From the NCBI GenBank assembly GCA_964035545.1, contig OZ037771.1:8170408-8234407 (forward strand): a DNA stretch of 64,000 bases, in the 5' to 3' direction. Origin of the DNA: Bugula neritina. Taxonomy: Eukaryota; Bryozoa; Gymnolaemata; Cheilostomatida; Bugulidae. Shown piece by piece: positions 50,501 through 62,076 of this stretch. The notes under the pieces were generated by a model. It did no database searches. It was not told the DNA's origin and worked only from the letters and a program-made list of their open reading frames with translations. The translations under genes and the position numbers were made by a program. How positions within the stretch are numbered: the stretch's first letter is position 1; each line of letters starts with the position of its first letter.

Positions 50501-52252
50501 AATGCAGAGTCAACTCAACAGTATCAACATCAACATAGGACTTCTGTCCAAGCTCTTCCAACTCATGTCTAACTTTGCCCTAGCTCCAGACACTCTCTCT
50601 GTTATATGTAAGGTAAGTGTATACAGTATACAGTGTATGTACTTTCTATTATGTGAGGTAAGTATATAAAGTTTATAGACTTTCTATTATGTATAGTGTG
50701 TGTACAGAGTGTAGTAATATATTTGAGGTGAAATGTGAAATAGGTTTTCAGCATGGACTCTCTCACTATAATGTTATTTTTACTAATATCTACCAATGTT
50801 ATTCCAGAATGCTGTAGTAAATGGTTTAGTATCTTCCAACCCTAAAGTAACCATTAAAAGAAGACCCAAACTCCAGACAGCTGTAATATGTCTCTGGGTT
50901 CAGCTCTACTTGAACCTTTCATATTCACTGGAGGGACTACAACTTATACTATCTGTTCCAGGTACATACAGTGTATCTCTCATATATATATATTTTATAT
51001 TGCATCGTTATAATCATCATCTACACTATAATACCCTATATACACACGATATTATGCAATATACATACAATATTATACTATACATGATACATTATACACA
51101 ATATGTGTTGTAAATTTGTCATTCTCTAACTATAGTGTAGTTGATTGTTGTTACTGTGTAGATCTAGTGTAGTGTTACTGTGTAACTATACTGTAGTGCA
51201 CTGTTACTACTGTGTAACTATACTGTAGTCTACTGTGTCATTACAGATAGTGTCAAGTTCATAGTAGAGCAACTCAGCAGTGTAGACTCTCAGTCTCAAC
51301 TTATGATACTCATCATTCTATACAACCTGTGTGTGGGCTTCCGTAGTAAAGTCCTCACTATAGGTAACTATTCCTCTCTATATTATGTATTAAGTTATTC
51401 GCCACAGAGATTGAATGATGGTGTGAATAAGAGTTTACATACATGTTGCGTCTGGGAAATTGAAAATAAAATTAGCAAATGTAAGTTTTTAATGATATTT
51501 CTAAAATTATCACTAACCATAAACTTCAAGACAGGAAATAGCGAAACTAGTTTGCAAGGAAGTAATTTGCCAATTAGATGAGATTCTGCAGAAACTTAGC
51601 AGTATTTGTTCTCTTGTTTTCTCTGTGCGAAGTTTTCATTAGCTGTCCGTGTTGGATCTAATATTCTCTCAGTCTCAGAGAAAGTCACGTTTCATGGTTA
51701 TTTCTAGAGTGTGTTCCGCTAACTGCACTAAATATATTGGAAGATGCAACAAGTTCACAGAATGCAGTAGACTGTGCCCTGGAGATATTAAAGGCCTTAG
51801 TCTATAATAGTATGAAGGTGTGTATAACTGCAAATACTAAAAAAATACTAGTGTATGATTATAGAGAATAATTACCATAGCTGTTCATTGGGCATTTGTG
51901 TGTAGGTATGTGTGCGCATACTGTATGCCATATACTGTTTATTACATACACTGTATATGTTATTATATAGTGTGACAAGTCTAGATGTTGTTTCAACTTA
52001 AGCAAGCATTATAGGTGTAATTCTTTTGCTCTGTTGATTGTTTGTTGAGGGTTGTTTGTTCGTTCACCTGGTGGCACCATATTACAGGGCAAGGCTGTGT
52101 TAAAGAGTCTGAATATCCCAGAGCGCCTGGAGGAACTGGTCAGCACCTATAAGCAGGACCAGATGAAGTACAGCAGTGGGAGACACGCTGTCACAGACAG
52201 ACAGTCACAGATAGACAATGTGCTGCAGATTCTCATATGTATCAAGGAGTAA
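29406..52252 (+). CDS. RTTN: Rotatin (complete, 40 coding exons)
   Basis: Large helical-repeat (ARM-like) protein of centrioles and basal bodies, needed for centriole maturation, cilia and left-right patterning. Exons: 29406-29520, 31532-31719, 32072-32300, 32694-32855, 33116-33194, 33621-33735, 33990-34140, 34503-34728, 35090-35254, 36021-36126, 36483-36653, 36832-37050, 37579-37691, 38061-38190, 38434-38550, 39417-39533, 39651-39803, 40213-40459, 40787-40872, 41499-41622, 41923-42055, 42292-42480, 42568-42786, 43433-43648, 43827-44027, 44154-44229, 44626-44814, 45067-45282, 45923-46061, 46605-46755, 47212-47444, 47866-48015, 48382-48690, 49320-49411, 49564-49768, 50398-50612, 50808-50961, 51247-51363, 51708-51817, 52088-52252. 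Phases agree throughout; 2163 codons plus TAA, close to human (about 2226). Diagnostic matches: KLDHNQEEVRIRAL near the N-terminus, DFPAEIFLQRP, LSHPLPDIKK. Exon 3 could instead start at 32042. Exon 1 is the least certain. Intron 15 has a GC donor. Confidence 0.93.
30892..31098 (-). mobile_element. tRNA-derived SINE (reverse orientation)
   Basis: On the minus strand it has A box TGGTCTAGGGG and B box GGTTCGAGACC. The body GGCCATTGATGATGTTAGGA follows, and the 3' end is CTCACAGGGATAGTGACTAT. It is full length and lies in RTTN intron 1, antisense to the gene. It closely resembles the copy at 48.1-48.3 kb. Confidence 0.87.
34153..34395. repeat. 31-bp minisatellite, about 7-8 copies, in RTTN intron 7
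   Basis: The unit begins GACATACTAGCAGCTTCAGC and ends AGACTAT. It starts 12 bases after the exon 7 donor (34141). Alternate copies differ at the same site (GACATAC versus GATATGC), suggesting expansion by doublets. Confidence 0.94.
34721..34808. repeat. 16-bp tandem repeat of the RTTN exon 8 splice donor
   Basis: GTAAGTGTAC occurs at 34729, 34745, 34761, 34777 and 34793. The first is the actual exon 8 donor. The repeat unit also includes the last exonic bases (ACATCTCT). Confidence 0.96.
35255..35760. repeat. About 500-bp TATACTCTCTGATATAC repeat in RTTN intron 9
   Basis: Irregular units of CTCTGATATACTATAC begin at the first base of the intron (gtatac at 35255) and run for some 500 bases. 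The donor hexamer itself resembles the repeat word GATATAC. Confidence 0.95.
36701..36757. repeat. 15-bp repeat, three to four copies
   Basis: Unit TCTATATCATATGCT in the short intron 11 of RTTN, about 50 bases downstream of the donor. Confidence 0.88.
38555..38850. repeat. 17-bp minisatellite, about 17 copies, in RTTN intron 15
   Basis: Unit GTTATACTGTAGTTATA. It starts four bases after the first intron base, so the non-canonical donor gcaagt overlaps the first unit. Confidence 0.94.
43075..43425. repeat. TACTCACTATGTACTGT-type repeat in RTTN intron 23
   Basis: Irregular units of TTTACTCACTATGTACT run up to the acceptor tgctgcag of exon 24 (exon starts 43433). A larger block, about 70 bases, is also duplicated within it. 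Confidence 0.92.
44805..44890. repeat. Duplication of the RTTN exon 27 end and donor
   Basis: AGATCA plus TGCTATGCAATGTATACAG occurs across the exon 27 donor (44805 onward) and again from 44851. In the second copy five bases including the donor GT are missing. Confidence 0.8.
47475..47680. repeat. GTATAGTATAGTGTATGTA-type repeat in RTTN intron 31
   Basis: About ten imperfect copies begin 30 bases after the exon 31 donor at 47445. Confidence 0.93.
48090..48298 (-). mobile_element. tRNA-derived SINE (reverse orientation)
   Basis: The minus strand shows head AGCAGCTGTGGTCTAGAGG and B box GGTTCGAGCTC. The body GGCCATTGGTGATGTTAGGA follows, and the 3' end is CTCACAGGGAAAGTGACTAT. It lies in RTTN intron 32, antisense to the gene. 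Confidence 0.87.
49215..49319. repeat. 49-bp tandem duplication ending at the RTTN exon 34 acceptor
   Basis: Two copies start at 49215 and 49264 (GTTATGCTGAG and GTTATACTGAG). A third, partial copy starts at 49313 and is the acceptor itself, GTTACAG, followed by exonic CTGGA. Confidence 0.88.
50613..50700. repeat. 45-bp duplication of the RTTN exon 36 donor
   Basis: AGGTAAGT occurs at 50611 (real donor) and 50656. Both are followed by a block ending TTTCTATTATGT. Confidence 0.85.
51140..51240. repeat. TGTGTAACTATACTGTAG repeat before the RTTN exon 38 acceptor
   Basis: Two good copies and one diverged copy separated by TG-rich spacers end just before the acceptor cattacag of exon 38 (51247). 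Confidence 0.8.
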
Positions 52253-54015
52253 ACTGCAGCATCCAGCTAGTCAAACTGTTGTTATTTCTGTATTTAGTAG
52301 CATAGCTGTCTCAAGTACAGTTTGTGAAACCGTCCAATAGATTTTATAGATATGTTTGTTTTTCATGATACTTTTTATTGATTGGTTGCTAGTGAAAATA
52401 TTAGACTTTAATTGGCTGAATGAGAATTTGTAGCTTTTAGGTATTGTGCCAAATGTACTAAAATAAATATACGAGATATACAGTCTGTGGTATTTATTTA
52501 CTGTTTCATTATTAGGTTGGTAAGCACCATGAAGCAGGAATTGTTGAAAGCCATCATTTGTGGCGTGATAATAAATTATTCCCTGCATAGTCTGGTTATA
52601 AAGGTGAAAGAATAGAGTGGGCATATAGCGCAGCCTTTTACGTAGGAGTTTTTGTGCAAGTTTTAAATTTTCTATATTTTACAATTCATAGCATCAACGT
52701 CTTACCTAGACATTAGGAGATATTACCTAGTCTGAAATATACATAAAAACCGCTTAATTTGTTTAATGTTTGTCAATGGAAATTTTAGCAAATTTGCAAA
52801 TTTCATCTAATGTCTCTGCAATAGTTGAATAATTTATTCATATTTTAATCTTTTTCAAAGCTATTTGTATGCAGATGTACTTAATTTGTTAAGTATTCAA
52901 AATACCCATAGTTTAAATGTAATTTACTATACCATGAAATCGCATGCTTTATTTTAGCTCTATAGCATTATGTAATGTGGTTCACAGTATAAAATTTCAC
53001 ATAAACATGTTTCAATTATATATATGTACCATTAAACATTGGCTGTGTCATGAAGTACAGAAACCAACAAATGACGCCATTGCTTCACACTATAAAATAT
53101 CTCCCAACTTCTTTCACCAACTACTAAAAAATAATTGCATGTATGTAAATAGCAAAGCAATTCTAATTTCACTTCAAATTTTGTGTTTTCTAAATGGTGG
53201 ACAAGAAAAGCAAACTAATTAATCAATTGTTCTTATATTGTATATAATGGTGATGATCTATAAAGTTCTATATGTATATGTAGGCCTATATATGTATGTA
53301 TAATTATTCTTGATATTAAAATAGAATTTATCATAATGCAGTTACCAATTCAGCAAACGTTATATAGTTGATAAGAAATTCGTGCAAACCTTGAGCATTT
53401 TAAAAAAATATTTTCAGCAAAATATTTTATAAAATTTTTGAAGCTACTGCCAAATTATTATATATATTAGCATTTAAGCTGAATTGCTGCTTATTTTAGA
53501 ACCAATTTCAGCAATTTGCAGGCTGAGTGAAACAATTTTTTTAATTTATGTTCAGTAAACTTAATTGCTGAAACGTAACTTCTTTGCTGATTTATATAAA
53601 ATAGCATTTGCAATCCGGCACCTATATTATCTTATTGTTGGAAGTCAGCTAATAACTTTTTCTAACAATTGTAAGCTGCTAGTATTATAGTTCTTTTGCT
53701 AGATTTCATTTAGGAGTTGTCCTGATTTGCTAATAAATAGCTGGGTTATATTCAAAGCAGCTACATTATCCACATTCTATCAATTTGTGCATATTGAGCA
53801 GAATCAATTATTTATATTATTATTAACTACTACACATTATGTCTTTGTAGCCCGTGATTGGCCAACCAGCTAAGTTCACTAGTACAATAGCCATGGACAA
53901 TAGCATGTATACAAGGTGGTGTATCAATTATGAGATAGACATAGTTGGTACATGCTGCTCTCTGCTTGTTAACTACTCTCTGGTATGTAATCAGTGAAAC
54001 CTAACTGTATTCACC
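52253..54015. other. Intergenic DNA between RTTN and the VWA5-like gene
   Basis: An AATAAA at 52462-52467, 210 bases after the RTTN stop, is the probable poly(A) signal. The remainder is AT-rich. An inverted CCAAT box (GATTGGCCAA) near 53857 lies about 160 bases upstream of the next start codon and may mark its promoter. I see no other gene. Confidence 0.6.
52462..52467 (+). terminator. RTTN: RTTN poly(A) signal
   Basis: This canonical AATAAA lies about 210 bases downstream of the RTTN stop codon. It is the first such motif after the stop. Confidence 0.6.
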
Positions 54016-57000
54016 ATGAGACATCGGTGGGGAGTATATACGTGCTCCACTTCAGACTCTGCGTCTTCTGGTAGAATTCGAGCTAGCAAAGAACTTAAAC
54101 CTTGTAAGTTTTGTTTTCACATATTGAAATATTTCACAAAGTAAAACAAAGATGAGCTTTCAAGGTAGTAGGAATAGCTGTGAATAACACTTGTCAGTAG
54201 ATAATCTGAAATGTGTAACGTAATTACCGTATTTACTCAGTTTAAAAAATTTTACAAACCAAATGTCTATGTTATTTTATTAAGTCTCTAATACAACTTG
54301 CTGAAAACTGCTGAAATGACTTAATATAATTAATTATTGTTTAAAAAATTCACCTAAAACCTTGCTGAAAATGCTAAAGACTAAATCAAGCAATTTGAGA
54401 CTCCCACTTGTCCAAGTTTCAAAGATTTTCAGAGAGCTTGCGAAATCAAATTAGACTAAGTCCATTAGTTGAACAATTTAAGTTGTGTCAAGTGATTGAC
54501 TGCGCAGCTGCATGTAGTTAAAAACTCAAGTGTTTGAGTTGAGATTTCTTAGACCCAGCCCTGACATTTCCTGCTTTATACGATGATGACTCAAGAGCAT
54601 TTTTTCTTTTTTACCTCCTGCTGTTTCGTCACCTCGGACAGCAGGAAGTACACTGTTATAAATGTCACATCTTCCAACTATATAGTGACACTCTGTATCT
54701 TTACCGTTCTTACCAGTGAAAGTAAAGGCTGTAAAGCTGTTTGTCACAGTCAACGGGCTAATTGGAGATGTTTCAGTTAGCTTCCAGTTCAGGAACCACC
54801 TTGGCATCTCAAGCCCGGCAGCTTTCATGTACCCCCTCACTAACAACACTGCCCTCAAACAGTGTCACGCTACAGTCACATCTGGTAGAGATGAAAGCAA
54901 AAGATTAGTAGTGTTAGAGTGTCACCAATCAGCTAGCAGCACGAGTGACCAGGTAAGAAGAGATGATATTATGTTTCATATGTTGAAGTTCCTTTAATTA
55001 GAAATGAAGTTAATTTAGGAAGAGTGTATAATTGAACAGAAATTTATTTACTACAGATGCATTTTAGAGAAACATAATCATAATGGTCAAATTTAAAACA
55101 ATTAATTAAAACTCAATTTTGAATTCATAGCTATGAACAATATTTAGTGCTCCGCTTACTTAACAATTCTCAAATAATGTAATGAGGCGACTTGACAAAG
55201 TACAAACTACCAAAATCACATTACACAAGTGTTGTGAAACATAATCTGTAGAGATTACCTCATTCTCAAAAATGATATTTTGTTTTCCTCACAGTTTAAG
55301 AACTGCTTCTAAAATTAATGGATTATGATTTCTGCTTTTCTAGGAAATGACCTTTAATGTATAGCAGCGCTTTACAATTTGGTTTATTATCCACCAAAAG
55401 TTTTTAGATCTTAGAAAAATGTACGCAGCAGTTATTATTTAGTAAAATGTGTACCTGCAAATTTGTTGGGAGCTAATGTGTACAGTGTAATAACAAATAG
55501 TGTATATACATATACTGTATGTATATGCAAGTAGTCTACTTACATGTAAAGTATATAGATATAGCGTACATACATGTAGTGTATATACATATAGCGCATT
55601 GCATATTTAGGGTGTACATGATGTACATGCAATGAGGATGCATGGAGACAAAACACATATCACACATTCTTATCAACTAGTTCTAGTGCAGTGAGTTTAA
55701 ACAATCCAAAATATTGATTATCATTTATAAAGATAGCTGTGATTTCTTCACCTGTAGTATTGATACATTTCCTTCATGTATCAATATTTTGTAACTGGCC
55801 CTGCATATATTCTATTCTTTATAGTAATTTATATTCATGAGTACACTCCAGCTTATTGTTGGGCATTGCTCCAATTTGTTCTCAAACATAATATGAATGG
55901 GTGCAGCGTATAATCACACATACCTCTGTGCACATCATAATTGTTGTAACTTACATCTATAACTTGAATATAATAGAGGTTTTATGTTTTCTGTAATAGG
56001 TATTGTGTTTTATTTGATTAACTTAGTTCTTTGTTTACTACTGATATTTTACAGGTAGCTCACCTTGTTTGGAGTATATAATAATATAGAAATATGTGAT
56101 CATATAATGTATATGTGCGTATGCGTAGGTGTAGGTGCTTGCAAGCATGTGCAAAGTTACATGTAAAAAATAGCATATGCACTAATACTAATATATGTCA
56201 GCTGCATAGTCTAGTTATGCAAGCGAGATAGTTTTGGTGTATAAGTTTGTTTCATTTATTATTTTTGGGAGAAGTTCGGTTAGTGTTAATCATTTTAATG
56301 CTGTTTAAATTTCAATTGTTTGATTTGATGTAAGAAGGTAAAGCAAAGAAACTAACATGATTGTTCTATATTAACATGTTACATAACTTGAAAGGATAGA
56401 AATATGAACTATCTATAGTTTCATGATACAAACTTTTAACCGAAAAATGTTGTAGTTGCAGTTTTCAGAGAATAGATTAAGAAATCAAATTATGCATTAT
56501 GTCATGAAATAAATTTTGCCAGAGTATATTTCAGCCTTCACCCACAGCACAATGCGCCTGCCTCTACCTTTCTCATACACCGCCTGCCTCTACCTTTCTC
56601 ATACACCGGCTTTCCATGGATCGATCTCAGATCAATCTCACTGAGATCGATCTGAGAATTGTGCTCAAATCGATCATTTTTCCATGACAATGTCAGATTG
56701 ATCTTGCATAGTTGCCTTCTCTCAAGTGAACATTTTTTTAAAAATAATTTGTTTACCCACCTGAGTGATTAAAGCTACTGCGGTTAAAAAAACAAGATTG
56801 TTGCAGTCTAAAAACTAATGCCAAGTCATAACTACCTCATTTTATGTGTCCTTTAACAATATTTGACTAAATTCTAAAATGTTGGTTTATTTTTCTAAAG
56901 ATGGGGTTTGTGGTGGAGCAGTCTGCAAGTGATATACTGCAGCTCCAGCTAGGAGTTATCTTTCCTGCCGATGAGATAACTGTAACCCTGCAGTATGCTA

Positions 57001-60000
57001 TAACTCTAGACATCAGTGAAAGTGGAGCAGTGAAATTTGTGTTTCCCACATTTCTGCCACACCAACTTCAATCAAACTACACAGGTGAGGGCGTGACTAC
57101 AGTATTAACTACAACAGTTGGGGGGGGGGGTGGAGAGGCTTCTCAGTCAGAATCAATTTAGATATGTAATAGAAAAAAATTTCAATAGGCTGAGCCCTTT
57201 GAGATTTTTATGGTTTGAGGTGTGAGTTAAAAACAGAGAGAAAACATAATTTGTTTCTCATATAGAGCACAGCTTTTCTCAATTTCTCCGTTATTGCCTA
57301 CTTCAATCACAACAGGTTGGTTTCCTGCTGATATTATGAGATAAAATAACTGTAGAATTTGTGATAAATTAGCTGCTAATAATTATATAAAAAGATAGTT
57401 AATAAATGTTATACATTTTACATTCCTTACATTTATAAATTACAAACTACTACACTATGAAAAAAGCATAACAGTGCAACCTACATATTCAAATTTAAAG
57501 TCCAACAGAAAATTTACATCTTGAATTACAATTATATTAAAAGTTGCAGTACATTACAAATATAATTGAGGTGGCAATATTATATTCAGCTGCTAGTATC
57601 TAAACCTAATCAGAGAGGCCCTTGAGTCATGCAATATCATTGTGGTAGTTTATAGAATAACATTAGTTGATCACTGCTTGTAGTAGGGATATACATAGAC
57701 ACATGCTGTATAAAAGCATCTTATGAATAATTGATATACTACATAGTAAAGTATAACATACTGGAATAGAAAGATACAAATCAATACAGGAACAATAAAA
57801 CTGATAGCTACACTATAACTGATCTTTTATCAATCTTCATCAATACTATAAACTACATAACAAAAACCTGACTGACCGAGTGAATGCCTCCACATAAGAT
57901 TATTCTGAAAGTTCTATTGTCTTTGGATGTCTACTGAAATGAGTCAGCGTGCCCCTGTCTTATTACCATCGAGACGGCAGCAGCGTGGCTGTAGTCAGCA
58001 GTTTGAGATGCTGTCGTAGTGTATGCTTCAGTAGTCATTATTGAGTCTTTCTTTTACAATACATAGCACTGAACTAAGCATACCAAGTGTTTATAGGGTA
58101 ACACAAAGCAAAAACGAAATGATGTCATTACTTTTATAATCTCATTCTCTTCAAGTTAAATGTCATTTTTCGAATAGGCCAATAATAATAAGGCCAGCTG
58201 GTATAAGGTCACATGATCAATTCGCCAAAAGCTTAAATTAAATTTAATCAAACTAAGTTGTAAATAGATTAGCATACTTATGATTGGCTGAAACTTTTAA
58301 CAATAAAGAATATATGGAAAAACTTACATGTACGTAACAGTTTTCAAATTTCTCAAATATTATAATGAAAAAACATACTGTTCTACTGTTGAAATTATTA
58401 TTTCTATTTGCAAATCTGCAGCAGATTTGTATATCCTTATAAAGCTTCTAGAAGCTGCGGACCAGTTTTATTTAACCGTAACATGTCATCTTGAGTTCAA
58501 GTAGAAATATCAATAAGATTGCATTGTACCAAGTTTAAGACTTTTTTCAAAAACTTGTTAATTTAATTGAACTTTTTAGTTTAATCAATAAATTTATAAA
58601 TAAACGAAGCCCCTACAAGTATTCATAATCATGAGTTACAGATCTATAGCAAAGTGTATGAGTACATTTGATATATATAGTGTTATACATTTAGTATCAT
58701 TCATTGTTTGGCCTTTGTTGAAGGTTACTAGATTGCAAAACTTATTGGAAAGATGTTCAGCAGCTGTGATGTACATTCATTGCCTTATAGTTTTATTGCT
58801 TATTTGCATTATATGTGAAAAGGGTGCAATTATAAAAGTTATATAATACTGCAATAAAATGTAGTTGTGTAATATTACATTATATGTTATTTTAGCTTTC
58901 TGAGAAGTGCTTAGAATTTTACAGAAACTATTAAAACTTATTCTTGTATAAATAAATTTTGGCCAAGGTGTAGGATTGGTCTTGTAGATATCAACAATGT
59001 GTAGTGTAGTATTTAAGTTGATGCTACATGTAGGCTGGTGGTGTGCTTAGAAATCTGCTATCTAATTTATGCTGCAGCATACATTATATGCAGCCTTATA
59101 TTAATTAGCATTGAATATCACAGATTTGAGTAAAATTGACTCAAAACGTATTGTTGAGGTTAGCAATTTTACTTGTTTTGTTGCTGCAAAACACAAGTTA
59201 CTACATTAAGCTGCATTGACACTGATTTTCTAAAAATACAAACTTGTACTTTCCATCTTGAGGCTATAAGCTATTTAAACCTATAAGATAGAGTTATCCT
59301 TCCATTGGAGATAATGTAAGACTAGAAAAGTTTAATACTTGAAAAGAGCCTGTTATAAAGCTTCAGTTGATATGTCACGATTAAAATACATCAAACATGT
59401 TATTAAAAATAGTTTTGTGTACAACGAATAAAGCATAAAACTGAAGAATAAATAGCTGTAGTAGGTTGGCAAATAACTTCAAGTTGCAAATATTGAGTGA
59501 TAGCTTAACACTGTTTTTTAAACTTTCTCATCAATTATTTATAATAATTACAAATAAAGAACAATTTAATTTCATTACCTCCGTGTTTCATTATGTTCAA
59601 CATGTTTTTCATTGGTAGCTTTATGCAGGTATTTTGCCTCTGAAAAAGGGCAACTCTAAATAAAGTCTGCAATCAAATTCAACTGAAGTTGTCTGCTCAC
59701 ATTAATTGTTCAATTATTTCGAGGCAATATATTCTGGTTGCAGAGTTGTGTGCCTCAGATACGTATCACAGCATAGATCTCCAATGCAGGGCTGTGGTGT
59801 CAGGAGAATACAGGATACATAGAGTCTTATCAGAACAAAGACTGAGAGTTCAATACAAAAATGAAGCAAGAAATCACGTGCAGGTAATTTTTTTGATAGA
59901 CACCTTACTGACACAATGCGCATGACTCAGACTGATGGGTGTTTACTGACTTATATCTGACACAATTGACTGCCACAGGATTGAGAGAAGCTGATTGGCC

Positions 60001-62076
60001 AATCACTTTGCTGCCGTAAAATGACTAATGATATTATCCTGCACTGACAACTGCCTTGATATTCTTCTTTTATAAACCTAGCTATTACAACTTCATACTC
60101 TACTGTTACAATGCGTAATGTATTTATATGCGGTGTAAATATCTCACATGTATAATGTACATATAATATTATGTATTATGCTTGCTCTGACATACGCCTG
60201 GTACTCTAATACTACAGATAGACACTGTTGGTGTATATTCCCCTCTGAAGGACTTCACTTTCAGTCTGCTATACTCAGGACTAGACAGACCACATCTGCA
60301 CCTTCATAACCCAGTCTGTGGTAAGCTCTGTCTTATAGATAGTGAGCAGACATCACATGAGTGTATAATGTGCAGCACATTTAAGTAAAACATTTATTCT
60401 TTCGCATGCATGTAAAAACCAATTGCAATTACATCTGCAAAAAGCTTTCAGTCATCTCTTTATTCAAAAGCAGTTGCCTTCTCTTTAAAAAGCTGCTGTG
60501 AAAATTATGTTGGCTAAAACATAATGGAAAATGCTAAATCACTTTTATTCTCACAGAATATCAGAAGTTGTTTTGACAAGTCATCTGTCATATTTTAGGA
60601 TATTTTGACTTTGAATCTGATATTATTTAAGGACTAGAGTGCAGACGTCCTCATTGAAGCTACTGATTATACTACTAAGTTCTGTTCTGTTGTAGAAAGC
60701 GGGGGCCGTGACCACTGGTTGCTGAGCAGCTATTGTGCACATCTCACCATGTACCACAGCTCCAGGAAAGTTCCCACAACAAATATTAAGAATGAGTACA
60801 TACTGTGCATTGACAGATCTGGTACGTTTTTCAATTGGGTGGTCAGTTGGTCCAGCTCAGAAATGAGTGATATTCTATAATGTAATCTCTACAATGTATA
60901 TATATATTGACTATGTGTTGTGTATAGCAGAGTGACTTTGATAGATTTGCTCAACTTCCAATTTATTGTGAAAACCTGTTTGTATTGCTGCTATTAATTC
61001 GTAATGTGGAGCATTCGTACCCTTGACATAGTCTGCAAATCTTCAGTTAGGTAACAGCTGCACTGACAGCAAAAGTAACCGCACGCTAGCACAACAAAGT
61101 GTTGCAGATTGTGGTTTTGTCAAAGTTTGATACCTAAAATAGATGTTTTAATGCTATAAGAGTGTCCCTCATAGTGGTTGATTTAATGCTAAATAGCTTT
61201 TCTTATCGCCAGGTTATTTGATCTCAAAGAGTTTAGGCACTGCTGATGAAACCTCTTAATAGTAATAATATGTTTGTAGCGAGCATGTATGGAGAGAAGT
61301 TGGCACATGTAAAGGAAACTGTGCAATATTTTATTCGATTTCTCAAACCAGGCAGCTATTTTAACATAATCAGCTTCGGGTCCACAGTACAACCTCTGTT
61401 CAAGTAAGTTTCACCAATAAACTGCTAGTTTACAGTTCCTTAAATTACTTCACATGGATTAAGACTTGACATGTTCCCAATTCTCTTGTAGAACTAGTCA
61501 GAAGCTGGTAACGTACACTGCTAGAAAGGCTATGAAGTTAAGGAGATCACTCAGAGCCGATATGCTGGGTACAGACGTGATGGGTTTACTCAAGCATCTC
61601 TACTCGCAGCCCAATCAAACTCACAACTGCAAGCAGGTTGATTGCTGTATTATAACTAATTCATAACATATATTTTAGCAGCAAACTACTTTCAATTTTT
61701 ACAAGAAGCTGAGATATGATATGACAAGTAACAAATACAATAAAAAAGTTTTTAATCTTCTTGTCTTTTTGTATAATGTATGCATACATACCTTACATAC
61801 CTGTATAAACACGCACGCACGCACACACACACACACGAGTGACAGTTACAGTGCATGTAGACACACTTTCTAACTGTCCAGGTGTATGTAATTACGGATG
61901 GGGCTGTAGAACGCCCAGATGAGTGTATTGAGTTGGTAAGAAAGAACCGTGGGAAGTGCAGGATGTTCACCTTTGGCCTGGATAAGACAGCCTCCAGATG
62001 CTTAGTGACTCATCTAGCCAAGGCCGGTAGTGGAAGATGCTACCACATACGCAACCCTAGCCATCTCTGTCAAAAG
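54016..62076 (+). CDS. VIT and VWA domain protein, VWA5B-like (5' part; continues past the window)
   Basis: Nine exons fit in phase: 54016-54103, 54717-54952, 56901-57084, 59744-59883, 60218-60320, 60696-60821, 61280-61403, 61492-61636 and 61882-62076, giving 447 codons so far. Residues about 28-235 form a VIT (vault/inter-alpha-trypsin) domain; PLKVKAVKLFVTVNGLIGDV matches the start of that fold in VWA5A. The von Willebrand A domain starts near residue 284 (EYILCID). Its metal site looks intact: D290, S292 and S294 of DRSASM, T361 of LGTDV and D388 of VITDGAV. FNIISFGST, VITDGAV and ELVRKN are closer to VWA5B1/2 than to VWA5A. These are poorly characterised, probably intracellular, adhesion-type scaffolds. 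The last visible exon ends at a gtttca donor (62077), so downstream exons are missing. The start ATG is the only one in frame in exon 1 and sits in a favourable CACCATGA context. Confidence 0.85.
56555..56606. repeat. 26-bp exact tandem duplication
   Basis: CGCCTGCCTCTACCTTTCTC plus ATACAC occurs twice in direct succession (56555-56580, 56581-56606). It lies in intron 2 of the VWA5-like gene, next to an inverted repeat. Confidence 0.95.
56619..56652. repeat. 12-bp inverted repeat with 10-base loop
   Basis: GATCGATCTCAG at 56619-56630 is mirrored as CTGAGATCGATC at 56641-56652. Further GATC-rich words follow to about 56710. This may be the remnant of a foldback or MITE-like element. Confidence 0.9.
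61811..61838. repeat. (CACG)n/(CA)n microsatellite
   Basis: A short ACGC run followed by CA dinucleotides lies about 45 bases before the acceptor of exon 9 of the VWA5-like gene. Confidence 0.9.

Noticed and set aside
53852-53980. An extra coding exon before the VWA5-like start codon
   Set aside because: It has an acceptor-like and a donor-like border, but its frame does not join the next exon to give VIT-domain sequence. Promoter or 5' UTR is more likely.
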